Of a DNA stretch of 64,000 nt, positions 54,852 to 63,908 are shown piece by piece. The stretch comes from Pseudomonadota bacterium. Its GTDB lineage: Bacteria; Pseudomonadota; Gammaproteobacteria; Steroidobacterales; Steroidobacteraceae. The notes below the pieces were generated by a model that worked only from the letters and a program-made list of their open reading frames with translations, did no database searches and had not been told where the DNA came from. The DNA is taken from the NCBI GenBank assembly GCA_016703895.1, contig JADJBE010000005.1, positions 124,001 to 188,000 on the forward strand. The letters are read 5' to 3'. The stretch's first letter is position 1. The number at the start of each line of letters is the position of its first letter. The translations under genes were made by a program, and so were the position numbers.

Positions 54852-57713
54852 TCAAAAACGATAGTTGAACCTCACACCCACTGTGCGCGGATCCGGCAAC
54901 TGCGCAAATACTGACGTCGGAATCGCGAGGCCAAATGCCGCTACCGGGTTGCGCAGGTCGACTGGCGTCGTTGGCACCGCAAGCTGACCCAGAATGACCG
55001 CCTGGCGCAGATCGGCTTGCGCATTGCCTGGCCCGGTGCCGGCGGACTTGACCGTATCGTCATTCAACAAATTATTGACGTAGAGCTGGGCTGCCCAACG
55101 CTCACTCTCCACGCCGAAACGTAGGTTGGCCATGGCGTACGAGTCGAGGACGATCGAGTTGTCATCCTCGGCAAAGCGCTTATCGATCCAGCTCGTGTCG
55201 AGATCGATAAACCAATGGCGCGCGCCGTCGCCAAACGGCGCACGGTAACCAAGGTTCAGTGCGACGGCCGTTTCGGGCGTGTCTTCGAGATGGTTGCCGG
55301 TCCGTGACAACTGACACACGGTCTGCGCCTGGTTCGTGGGCACGCCAGCCACGACGGCTGTGACCACTGTCGTCACTGGCGTGCAATTACCAACGCGCGC
55401 AATCTCCGCCGCACCGGTGCTGAGCGTTTCGAAGTCGGTGTACTCGTATTTCAGAAAATGCGTCAGCCTCAAGCCGACTGACAATCGGTCGGTCGCACGC
55501 CATTGCGCGGCGAGCTCCAAACCCTGCAGCTCAGCACCGCTCGCGTTGCTTACACGCGTGCCAAGCGTCGAGCCGACAATCACCTGAGTCGAGATCTGCT
55601 TGTCCGTAAAGTCCTGATAGAAGAACGCGCTATTGACCTGCACGCGGCGGTCGCTGGAAGTCCACTTGCTACCTAGTTCATAGACTTTGATCTTCTCCGA
55701 TTCGAACTCGATCGTATCGCGAGACGGCAGTCCAAAGGCGCCGATCGTCACCGTCGCAAAGCCGCCCGGCTTGCGGCCTTCCGAATACGATGCGTACACG
55801 TTGAGGTTATCCATCGGCCGCCATTGCAGGGTTGCCTTGGAGTCACGTAAGACTCGGATCGTTTGTAGGTGACCAGCAGGAATTGCGTCGGACCCGGCTG
55901 GCCCGCGTACGGGATGCGCGACGTGAGACCGCAAGGGCCCGTTGCACCACAGAGAATTGCACTGCCCGGGCCCTGATTGCCGCCGGTCGGCACCGCGACG
56001 ACCGCGTTGTCTTCATCGACGTAGCGCGCTTCACCGATCAGCATCAGACGCTCAAGGATCGACCATTCAAATTCCAGATAGGCCGACTGATGGTCTACCA
56101 GCCGTCGCGTGAACGACGGCACACGGGCAGCGGCAACCTCCGCCATATAGGGTGAGACGTCGATACTGCTGAAGCCATTCGGGAAGCCAGGCGTCGCGGC
56201 GCAGGCGCCCATCGGCGTCGGGAACGGCACGATGAAGAACATGATGCAGCCCGTGCCAGCACCAAACACCGTGTTGTTCTTGTCCGTTTGATCGGCACGC
56301 TCGGTCCAGTACTGCAGACCACTTATCACTTGCAGCGGGCCGTCGAAGTCTGACGTAAAACGCTACTCCTGACTGAACTGCTCCGTCGTACCGTCAGTCT
56401 TGAGGTTCTGCTGGATGGTCAGATTCGCGATCTTGTCGAAGTCCTGACTGGTCGACACTTTGGCCAGTGTGTAGCCGGTTAGCGCTGTCACGGTTCCGAA
56501 ACGAAAATCGAGGCCCTGGACGGCCGACCGGCGTATTACCTGCCGGTCAGTGCCCGAGAACTTTGGCGCCGTCAGCCCATTGTCAGTCGAACGCGTGTAG
56601 TCAGGGTTGTAAGCCACAAACAGCCCATCATCGTCAGGCAATACGCCACGATACGATGACACCGTCATATCATCGTAAACGCCAAGATTGCCGGTTGCGT
56701 TCTCGAGTATGCGGGCCGGATTGAAAACGCCGGCAACGATCGGCGCACCGCTCGCAGTGCGAAGATTGGGGTTGGCATCGAGATTGACACAGGAGGCATC
56801 AAGAATAGGGCCAGTATTGACCAACTGCGCCGCATTCGGTGCACTGCCGGGATTGGCAATCGCGTACGTGCGACAGCTGGACGCTGCGCTTGGCACCATG
56901 GAAGTGCCATTGAAGGGCACCGCCGCCTGCGCGGGTTGATCAAAGTTGTCATCCGAATACTCAGTGCGGAACTTCAGTGAATACGTGTCGTTAGGCTGCC
57001 ACTTGAGCGTCAACGAACCACCGAGGCCATCACCACCGCCGACATCCTCGCCCGTGATGCTGTTGCGATAAAAACCGGCGTCATCGAAATAATAGCCGTT
57101 CAAACGGATGCCTAAGGTGTTCGTGAACGGCATCGACAAACGGGCTTTGACCTCTTTCTGGTCTTCGTGATTGAGGTCGACGGATAGATTGCCGCCCAGC
57201 TCGCGCCCGGGATCCGCAGTGATATAACTGATCGCGGCGGCGAACGCGCTGCGCCCGTAGAGCGCACTCTGCGGCCCCTTGACGATTTCGATCCGCTCAA
57301 TATCTACCAGTCGTGGGTTGATGAGCAACGAACCGCCCGCGACCCCAATGGCTTCACTCGAGATGTCGATGCCATCGATCAGCGTCGCCACATTCGGCCG
57401 ACCGCGGGTCGGCGGCAGACCGCGAATCACCACGCGCGTGTCGTAGGGTGCAATACCGAGATCGAAGCTGAGACTCGGAGTCGCGGGCAATGACTCCCTC
57501 GACGTCCTTGATGCCTTCGCGCTCCAGCTGCTGTGCAGTGATGGCCGAGACAGCCAACGGCACGTCCTGCAGATTCTCTTCGCGCTTACGTGCCGTCACG
57601 ACGATTTCCGGAATCTGAACAGCCACCTCAGCCCGTGCTTGCGCAGCATCAGGCGACGCCACCGCCAACACTCAAACCAAACACCCCAGAATCGAACGAC
57701 TAGTTCTAATCAT
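54852..57713 (-). pseudogene. TonB-dependent receptor (tandem copy B), decayed
   Basis: The ATG at 57713 after GAGGGGGG begins a signal peptide that is cut by an in-frame TGA at 57674-57672. The frame then continues (LAVASPDAAQA, IPEIVVTARKREENLQDVP). A frameshift near 57485-57487 (one C too many) precedes the plug (VVIRGLPPTRGRPN, LIDGIDISSEAI, KGPQSALYGRSAFAAAI). An in-frame TAG at 56365-56363 stops the barrel after TEQFSQE while the frame goes on as RFTSDFDGPLQVISGLQYW. A second frameshift at 55839-55840 precedes KATLQWRPMDNLNVYASYSEG. The barrel ends in VGVRFNYRF. Two nonsense codons make this the strongest pseudogene candidate in the window. It is a tandem paralogue of copy A, 128 bp away. 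Confidence 0.85.
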
Positions 57714-58022
57714 CGTGCCCCCCTCGATTGTCGACTCTTCGCGGGCCGGTCGTCGGATCGGCTCGCAACGACAGCCCATTGTTGTTGTAAATTTCCCACA
57801 CTCGGGTACTTGTCCAGTGCCGATCGAAACTAGCAAGTTGTGGTCTTTGCACAGCATGCACACGATGGAGAAGCCCGCACAGCGGTCAGAGTCGGCTGTG
57901 CGCCTGGCACAAGCCCCCGTGAACCGCTGCCATCGCGCGCTGAAGAATGCTGTCGCCAACGTGAGCGAGTAATCTAAGGTGATTGCGTAACTCAATAGTC
58001 TTGCTGCAGGGGAATCACAACG
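57714..58022. other. 309-bp intergenic region between divergent receptor and Rieske genes
   Basis: No convincing gene was found. The right end carries AGGGGA about 8 nt before the Rieske ATG, the left end the GAGGGGGG site of receptor copy B. It should contain two divergent promoters and any control sites for the receptors and oxygenase, but no clear -35/-10 pair or palindrome stands out. Confidence 0.6.
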
Positions 58023-59204
58023 ATGTACATCAATTTCTGGTATCCGGTCGTCCGCTCATCAGACCTGACCAACACTCCGCAGCGCGCACGCATCCTGATG
58101 CACGATTTCGTCGCCTATCGCGACCCCGCCGGCAAAGCGGTCGTGCTCTCGGACACCTGCGTACACCGTGGTGGCTCGTTAGCCGGCGGCAAATGCAAAG
58201 ACGACGGCACCGTGCAGTGCCCCTACCATGGCTGGCGCTTCAACGATCGCGGCGAATGCACCCGCATTCCCTCGATCGGCATCAACGCGAAGATCCCACC
58301 GCGCGCACGTGTCGACGCCTATCCCGTAGTTGAGAAATACGGCCTGGTATTTGCCTTTCTGGGCGATATCCCGGAAGCCGAACGCCCGCCGATCCTACCG
58401 ATCGTTGAGGCGAATGATCCTAACTGGCGCTCGACAGTTGTTACATTCGATGTCAATTACTACTACGAGCGCTCGATCGAGAATGGTCTCGACCCAGCGC
58501 ACAACGAGTACGTGCACACAACGCACGGCCACCAGGGCGAGCGCGAATCCGAGTATCGCATGGACCAACTAGAGCCCCATTTGAACAATCCGTGGGGCCA
58601 TGGGTTTCTCGCCACATTCGACGCTCCGCCGCTGAAGAACCTAATCATGCGCTTCGCGCGCAAGGAAGGCGGCAAGATGCAGGCGGGCTCCGGCACCTAC
58701 GGGCCTAACCATATGTGGACCTTCATCCACTTCACGGCGACCAAGGCCATGCATCAATACATGTTCGAGGCGCCGATCGATCAGGACAACACCCGCATCT
58801 TCCTGGTGAACTTCCGCAATGTCCTGTTCGCCAAGACGGGCGTCTTCACGATGTTCAACAATTGGCTCGACAAGAAGGTCAACGAGCGCAACATGTTTGT
58901 GGCTTCGCAAGATATCACCGTGATGAACAAACTACAGCCGACGCTTACACCGCCCTCCACCGCCAAGGAACTGTTGATGCCACACGACAAGTGCATCATC
59001 CAGTACCGGGAAAAACTCAAGGAATGGGAGGGTCGCGGCTGGAAGATCGACGTCGAGGTCCTCAAAGCATCGCGCGAACGGCGCGATACGATGTATGCTA
59101 TCCCGTCGCCGATCCGCCACGAGACCAAGGCTTGGGTGTTGGATCCGGTGCCGCTGGTGAAACCGTCCACGCAACCACAAGTGACCCAACAAGCCGCTGG
59201 ATGA
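58023..59204 (+). CDS. Rieske aromatic ring-hydroxylating oxygenase, catalytic subunit
   Basis: The 393-residue oxygenase has a Rieske [2Fe-2S] domain with Cys46 and His48 in CVHRGG and Cys66 and His69 in CPYHGW. The mononuclear iron site is Asp157, His160 and His165 in NGLDPAHNEYVHTTH. This is the oxygenase alpha-subunit layout; many such single-subunit enzymes are monooxygenases or demethylases. No ferredoxin, reductase or beta-subunit gene is adjacent. The stop overlaps the ATG of the MocA-like gene by 4 bp. Substrate unknown. Confidence 0.92.
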   Translation: MYINFWYPVVRSSDLTNTPQRARILMHDFVAYRDPAGKAVVLSDTCVHRGGSLAGGKCKDDGTVQCPYHGWRFNDRGECTRIPSIGINAKIPPRARVDAYPVVEKYGLVFAFLGDIPEAERPPILPIVEANDPNWRSTVVTFDVNYYYERSIENGLDPAHNEYVHTTHGHQGERESEYRMDQLEPHLNNPWGHGFLATFDAPPLKNLIMRFARKEGGKMQAGSGTYGPNHMWTFIHFTATKAMHQYMFEAPIDQDNTRIFLVNFRNVLFAKTGVFTMFNNWLDKKVNERNMFVASQDITVMNKLQPTLTPPSTAKELLMPHDKCIIQYREKLKEWEGRGWKIDVEVLKASRERRDTMYAIPSPIRHETKAWVLDPVPLVKPSTQPQVTQQAAG

Positions 59205-59800
59205 TTACACCCGAATCCACGCCACACGAGATCCACATCCTCGTGCTGGCGGCGGGTGGCTCGTCAAGGTTTGGCTCGCCCAAGCAACTGGTTCGCTTCC
59301 ATGGCCGACCACTGCTGCACGCAGCAGTGACTCATGCAGTGGAAGCCGCCGGCAACGCAGTCACGGTCGTGTTAGGAGCCAATGCAGCTGAACTGGCACC
59401 CTTGCTGCGCCACACGCCCGCGTCGATCGCCATCAATCGCGACTGGTCAGCGGGACTAGCGAGCTCGATTCGGACCGGACTCGCGCGGCTGCCCGGGACG
59501 GCGGATGCCGCGCTGATCATGCTCGCCGACCAACCGTTCGTGACGAGTGAAGATTTGCGCCGACTGATCGCCACGGCGCGTCGCAACCCTGACTCGATTG
59601 TGGCGGCGCTGTATGACGGTACGGCGGGCGTACCGGCCATTTTTCCCCGCGCCAACTTTCGCGAGCTGTCGGAACTACGCGGCGACCAGGGTGCACGCGC
59701 GCTGTTGCGGCGTCACTCGACCGGGATCTTGCGTTTGCCGATGCCCGATGCATCGATCGATATCGATACTCCGGAAGACCTCCTGCGACTCGAGGGCTGA
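59201..59800 (+). CDS. MocA-like molybdenum cofactor nucleotidyltransferase
   Basis: The 199-residue protein has the nucleotidyltransferase N-terminus LVLAAGGSSRFGSPKQLV (lysine in the GSPKQL motif), LADQPFVTSEDL and GVPAIFP, followed by LRGDQGARALL. This is the MocA/MobA fold; MocA adds CMP to molybdopterin for xanthine-dehydrogenase-family enzymes. It is translationally coupled to the Rieske oxygenase, an unusual partner. Its likely client is the molybdenum hydroxylase at 37452-39593 or another outside the window. The ATG at 59201 is fixed by the ATGA overlap. Confidence 0.85.
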   Translation: MITPESTPHEIHILVLAAGGSSRFGSPKQLVRFHGRPLLHAAVTHAVEAAGNAVTVVLGANAAELAPLLRHTPASIAINRDWSAGLASSIRTGLARLPGTADAALIMLADQPFVTSEDLRRLIATARRNPDSIVAALYDGTAGVPAIFPRANFRELSELRGDQGARALLRRHSTGILRLPMPDASIDIDTPEDLLRLEG

Positions 59801-59811
59801 CACCCAGCAAG

Positions 59812-60477
59812 TCACAGACCCAGCGCTTGTCGCCGCGGTGCCGAGTGCATGGTGATCATCGCACGTGCAGTCATAGGCAAACGGCGCGCGGCGTAACAGG
59901 CGAGATCACGCGGGTCGCGGACCCGCACGGCCAGTAGCGCCGGGATCAGTCGATCGACGAGCGGTACTATCAAGCGTGCACAGTACGTTACGCGCAGACT
60001 CAGCGTGTTAGCGTCCTGCAGTGTTTGCCCCGACGCCGCGCCGACCCGGGTTGGTGGCTCGAACGGGCCATTGGGGATTGCGCGAACGCCATCGCGAAGC
60101 AGCTCGAAGTCCTGGAACGACTCGCGGGTCGGATTGAGAACGTCGACGTGCGTCAAGTCCGGACGCAGCACTTCGGCGAGCGCCAGCGCCTGCGCAGTGA
60201 CCACAGGGAGTACGGCGCCTGCTTGACTCATCGAGCGTTTGTCGCCGAACAACGGTGTCAGGCCACGAGCCAGTTCTGTCCGCACGGTCGACAGACTACC
60301 GTGGTCCACGGCGGCGGCGCGAGCCGCCAGCTGCGTCGCCAGGTTCAGTTGCTGGCGAGTCACGGTGAGCAGGGCAATCTGCAGAATTGCCAGAACCAGC
60401 GGCAACAGAACGCCCACAACGCCAATGAGAAATTCGATCAAGCTGGCGCCTCGCGGTCGCTCGCTGCTGCGTCTCAT
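59812..60477 (-). CDS. TadE-like pilus assembly protein
   Basis: The 221-residue protein has a short basic N-terminus (MRRSSERPRGASLIEFLIG) followed by one membrane helix, VVGVLLPLVLAILQIALL. This is the prepilin-like TadE/TadG start with a Glu six residues after the Gly cleavage region. The rest is probably periplasmic. Its ATG overlaps the stop of tadC (ATGA). It is the last gene of the tad cluster in this window. Confidence 0.8.
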   Translation of the reverse strand: MRRSSERPRGASLIEFLIGVVGVLLPLVLAILQIALLTVTRQQLNLATQLAARAAAVDHGSLSTVRTELARGLTPLFGDKRSMSQAGAVLPVVTAQALALAEVLRPDLTHVDVLNPTRESFQDFELLRDGVRAIPNGPFEPPTRVGAASGQTLQDANTLSLRVTYCARLIVPLVDRLIPALLAVRVRDPRDLACYAARRLPMTARAMITMHSAPRRQALGL

Positions 60478-61364
60478 GACCCGAACTGCCGCGCCAATTG
60501 CGTGGCGATGGGAAACCCGAGCACGATGAAGGTGCAGGGAAAGATACACAGCACGAGTGGTCCGAGCATTTTCACGGGTGCCTCCATTGCAAGTTTCTCG
60601 GCCCGCGCAAATCGTTCCGCACCGCGCTGCTCCGCTTGCGCCCGCAGGACTTGACCAACGCTGGCACCGGTTTGCTCGGCGCTCACCAGCGCACTGACCA
60701 GGGACGTTATCGCCGGCATGGCGAATCGATGCTCGAACGCGCGTAGCGCGTCGATGCGCGTGCGGCCCGCACGGACCTCGCGCAGCGCCCGCTTGAAACC
60801 GCGTCGCAACGGACCGTCCACGGTCTTCTCGACGCACCAGCCGATCGCCACCGTCAAGCTCGCACCCGCCTCCACTGCCAGCGTCAGTACGTCCAGGTAA
60901 ACGGGTAGATCGCGTAACACTCGGCGTTGTACCGCGGCACGCTTCTCGCCCAGCCAGCGCGCGCTATACCACCACAGAAATACGCCCGCCCCGACGCCAG
61001 CCAACAGCCCGCTGCCGACCTGGCCTAGACGTGCCGCCAGCAAGACCGCCAAGATGCCCACCAGGCTCACGACCAGTCGCGTCGCGAGCCATTCCTGTGG
61101 CAGGAATACCAGGTCCAGTTCCGCAGCCTGCAACTGGCGCAGGCTACGGGCTCGAAATCCGACCGACAGCCTTGGCCCAAGATAGAAGGCCAGCATGCGG
61201 ATCAAGGGCGCAAACACACGCAGCAGGCGCGGCGCGGTATCCAGCACAGCGCGGTCGGTTGATGGTACACGATGGGCCAGTCGCAGCATCACCACAGCGG
61301 CGCAGCTTGCCGCCGCGGCGCCTAGTAGCCCGATCACAACGGCTTGTACATCTACCAAACCCAA
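60474..61364 (-). CDS. tadC: Tad pilus inner-membrane platform protein TadC
   Basis: The 296-residue protein is a type II secretion F-family member with membrane helices near 6-26, 95-112, 120-135 and at the C-terminus (LGPLVLCIFPCTFIVLGFP). VYLDVLTLAVEAGASLTVAIGW and SALVSAEQTGASVGQVLRAQA are the conserved cytoplasmic T2SF blocks. The start codon is TTG (61364 or 61358); GAGG sits at a good spacing for the second. It lies between tadB and the TadE-like gene. Confidence 0.87.
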   Translation of the reverse strand: MGLVDVQAVVIGLLGAAAASCAAVVMLRLAHRVPSTDRAVLDTAPRLLRVFAPLIRMLAFYLGPRLSVGFRARSLRQLQAAELDLVFLPQEWLATRLVVSLVGILAVLLAARLGQVGSGLLAGVGAGVFLWWYSARWLGEKRAAVQRRVLRDLPVYLDVLTLAVEAGASLTVAIGWCVEKTVDGPLRRGFKRALREVRAGRTRIDALRAFEHRFAMPAITSLVSALVSAEQTGASVGQVLRAQAEQRGAERFARAEKLAMEAPVKMLGPLVLCIFPCTFIVLGFPIATQLARQFGS

Positions 61365-61380
61365 TACCTCGGATTAGTTG

Positions 61381-62223
61381 TTATATCTCGATACGCACAA
61401 TACGCCGAATCAAGAAGATTCCTAGCAACTCGAGCAGACCGATGACGATCAAGGTCATCCAACCAACTGCTGTTGTGAACAGCGGCCACATGCTCGCTGG
61501 CTGGAGCCAAAGCAGCACCACCATCAGGAACGGCGGCAAGAGGGCCACGATGATCCCTTGGATGCGGCCCTGCGCCGTGAGCGCGCGGATCTTGTCTTGC
61601 AGGGCCAGTTTGCGACGCAAGGTTGCGGCCAGTCGATCGAGCGACTCCGCCAAAGTGCCACCTGTCTCCCGCGCGATGCGGACGGTCGCAACAAGCATCT
61701 CGCTTTCGTCTAGCGGTACGCGTCCGGCGAATGCCTGCAGTGCTTCGTCGAGCGAGATCCCAACCCGCTGACGACGACTGACCAAGGCGAATTCCTGACC
61801 CAGCGGTGCGGGCTGTTGCTCGGCCAGAACACTGATCGCTTGATTCAGACTGAGTCCCGAACGTAGCGCCATCGCCAGTGCATCGACGCCATCAGGGAAC
61901 TGCCTGGCAATTCGTTGTTGACGTTGCTTGCGCAGCCAGCGGACGGTAAGCCCTGGCACGAACCACGTCCCGACTGCGAGCAGCATAGCCAGGACTGCCA
62001 AGTCGGTGAGCCAGAACGCGAGCGCGAGCACCGCGACAAATAGCGCACTACTCCATTTGACGAGCGCAGCGGGCTCGATGAATAGGAACAGATCGGCGAA
62101 CTCGTGTGCCGACAGGCCAACCAACCGCGACTCGTGCCGCGCCGCCTGCCTGCGGGCGCCGCGCACCAATGAGTAGGCCGCAACGATGACCGCTAGCGCG
62201 GTGAGTAGCGCCCAGCCTGTCAT
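61381..62223 (-). CDS. tadB: Tad pilus inner-membrane platform protein TadB
   Basis: The 280-residue F-family protein has helices near residues 2-20, 59-95 and a C-terminal pair (GIIVALLPPFLMVVLLWL and TLIVIGLLELLGIFLIRRI). ALAMALRSGLSLNQAISVLAEQ and ATVRIARETGGTLAESLDRLA are the conserved T2SF cytoplasmic blocks. Its ATG overlaps the tadA stop by 4 bp, as in other tad loci. Confidence 0.88.
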   Translation of the reverse strand: MTGWALLTALAVIVAAYSLVRGARRQAARHESRLVGLSAHEFADLFLFIEPAALVKWSSALFVAVLALAFWLTDLAVLAMLLAVGTWFVPGLTVRWLRKQRQQRIARQFPDGVDALAMALRSGLSLNQAISVLAEQQPAPLGQEFALVSRRQRVGISLDEALQAFAGRVPLDESEMLVATVRIARETGGTLAESLDRLAATLRRKLALQDKIRALTAQGRIQGIIVALLPPFLMVVLLWLQPASMWPLFTTAVGWMTLIVIGLLELLGIFLIRRIVRIEI

Positions 62224-63905
62224 GCCGCACCGATTGGCGATGCGATCGCGAACATCGACCGATCGACTTCGACACCGATCCGCTGCAGTGCGTCGTAGAA
62301 TGCTGGTACTTGTCCGCAGCCAGAGTAGTGCCCTACGACGCGGCCGCCCGGCTCGACGCCTGTCTGGACGAAGCGAAACACCTCTTGCATCTGAATCCGC
62401 GCGCCTTCAATCCCGGTAACCTCGACGATGTGTGTGACGCGTCGAGTGCCACAGGCAAACCGGGTTTGCTGCACGACGATGTTGACCGCGGCCGCGATCT
62501 GCTCACGGATTGCTGCCACGGGCAGATCCATGCCGGCCATCAACACCATGACCTCGAGGCGCGAGAGTGCATCGCGAGGACTGTTCGCGTGTACGGTGGT
62601 CAACGAACCGTCGTGCCCCGTGTTCATCGCCTGCAACATGTCGAGCGCCTCGCCCCCTCGACACTCACCCACAACGATTCGATCGGGCCGCATGCGCAGT
62701 GCGTTGCGCACCAGATCACGGATCGTAACCAATCCACGGCCCTCAGCATTGGCCGGTCGCGCCTCGAGCGTGATTCGATTGCTGTGCGACAGTTGCAGTT
62801 CAGCAGCATCTTCGATCGTGACGATCCGCTCGTTTGCCGGTATCAAGCTAGACAGTACGTTCAATAGGGTCGTCTTGCCCGTGCCGGTGCCGCCCGCAAC
62901 GATAATGTTACGGCGCTGCTCGACGCACAGCGCCAGAAACTCCATCATCGACTCGGTGACAGCGCCACCGGCGATGAGTTCTGCCGGGCCCAACCGATGC
63001 CGTGCGAACTTGCGCACCGTGACAGCAGGGCCACGCAGCGCGATGGGTGGAATCGCGACATTGACCCTCGAGCCATCGGCGAGGCGCGCGTCGACCATCG
63101 GCGAGGCGTCGTCCACGCGGCGTCCGATGCGGCCAACGATCCGTTCGATCACGCCGCGTAGTGCGCGTTCGCTGCTGAAGTTGAGTTGTGTACGCTCGAC
63201 CCGACCGGCACGTTCAACGAAGATCTCGTTGGCGTGATTCACCATGATCTCGGTCACCGTATCGTCGGCTAACAACGCATCGAGCGGCCCCAGACCAAGC
63301 GTCTCATCAAGTACAAACTGCTTGAATTGCTGACGGTCCTGAACCTCAGCTAGCCACTCCGCCGTCATAATGCCATCGAGTAGACGCGCTGCCTCGCCGC
63401 GCAGATCCCCTTCTGCCATCGCTTCAACGTCGCGACGTCGCAGGTCGAGCCGATCGATGAGTTCATCGTGCACGCGCGATGCGAGTGCGCTGCGACGCTC
63501 GCTGGTGAGCGCGAGAGCGTCTACGCGCAACTCACGACCGAGGACCGCGGGTCTTCTCGGCAGCGGTTGACGCCACGCGCGCTGACGCTCGAGTTGCTGC
63601 GAACTAACGGCCCGCGCGAACGTCAGACGGTGTTCACCAATTCGAACCTCATCGCGCTCGCTCAGCGGACCATAACTCACGATCCGCTCGTCGTTGACCC
63701 ACGTCCCCTGCGACGTACCAAGATCCTGCAGCCAATACTCGCCCGTCGTCTCGTTACGCAGCAACTCCGCATGGCTACGCGCAACGCCTTGCCCCAGCAA
63801 CGCGAGCGCCGCATCCGCGCCACTGCCGACCACTATTCTTGCCGCTCCCAACGCGAGATGCCGGGTGCCAGTCGGGCTGACAACATACAAATTACTGGGT
63901 GTCAT
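62220..63905 (-). CDS. tadA: Tad pilus ATPase TadA/CpaF with an N-terminal FHA domain
   Basis: The 561-residue protein begins with a forkhead-associated domain (about 22-97; GSGADAA, ARSHAELL, DLGTSQGTWVNDE), then a CpaF-like ATPase. The Walker A motif GGTGTGKTTLLN is at 338-349, VTIEDAAELQL forms the Asp box, and VGECRGGEALDMLQAMNTGHDGSLTTVHAN the Walker B/His box. It powers Tad pilus assembly at the inner membrane. FHA domains bind phosphothreonine, so assembly may be controlled by a Ser/Thr kinase; no kinase is in the window. Confidence 0.92.
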   Translation of the reverse strand: MTPSNLYVVSPTGTRHLALGAARIVVGSGADAALALLGQGVARSHAELLRNETTGEYWLQDLGTSQGTWVNDERIVSYGPLSERDEVRIGEHRLTFARAVSSQQLERQRAWRQPLPRRPAVLGRELRVDALALTSERRSALASRVHDELIDRLDLRRRDVEAMAEGDLRGEAARLLDGIMTAEWLAEVQDRQQFKQFVLDETLGLGPLDALLADDTVTEIMVNHANEIFVERAGRVERTQLNFSSERALRGVIERIVGRIGRRVDDASPMVDARLADGSRVNVAIPPIALRGPAVTVRKFARHRLGPAELIAGGAVTESMMEFLALCVEQRRNIIVAGGTGTGKTTLLNVLSSLIPANERIVTIEDAAELQLSHSNRITLEARPANAEGRGLVTIRDLVRNALRMRPDRIVVGECRGGEALDMLQAMNTGHDGSLTTVHANSPRDALSRLEVMVLMAGMDLPVAAIREQIAAAVNIVVQQTRFACGTRRVTHIVEVTGIEGARIQMQEVFRFVQTGVEPGGRVVGHYSGCGQVPAFYDALQRIGVEVDRSMFAIASPIGAA

Positions 63906-63908
63906 GAC

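Noticed and set aside
58715..59200. Upstream extension of the MocA-like gene inside the Rieske gene
   Set aside because: The ATG at 59201, coupled to the Rieske stop, starts exactly at the nucleotidyltransferase fold; upstream residues are the Rieske gene in another frame.
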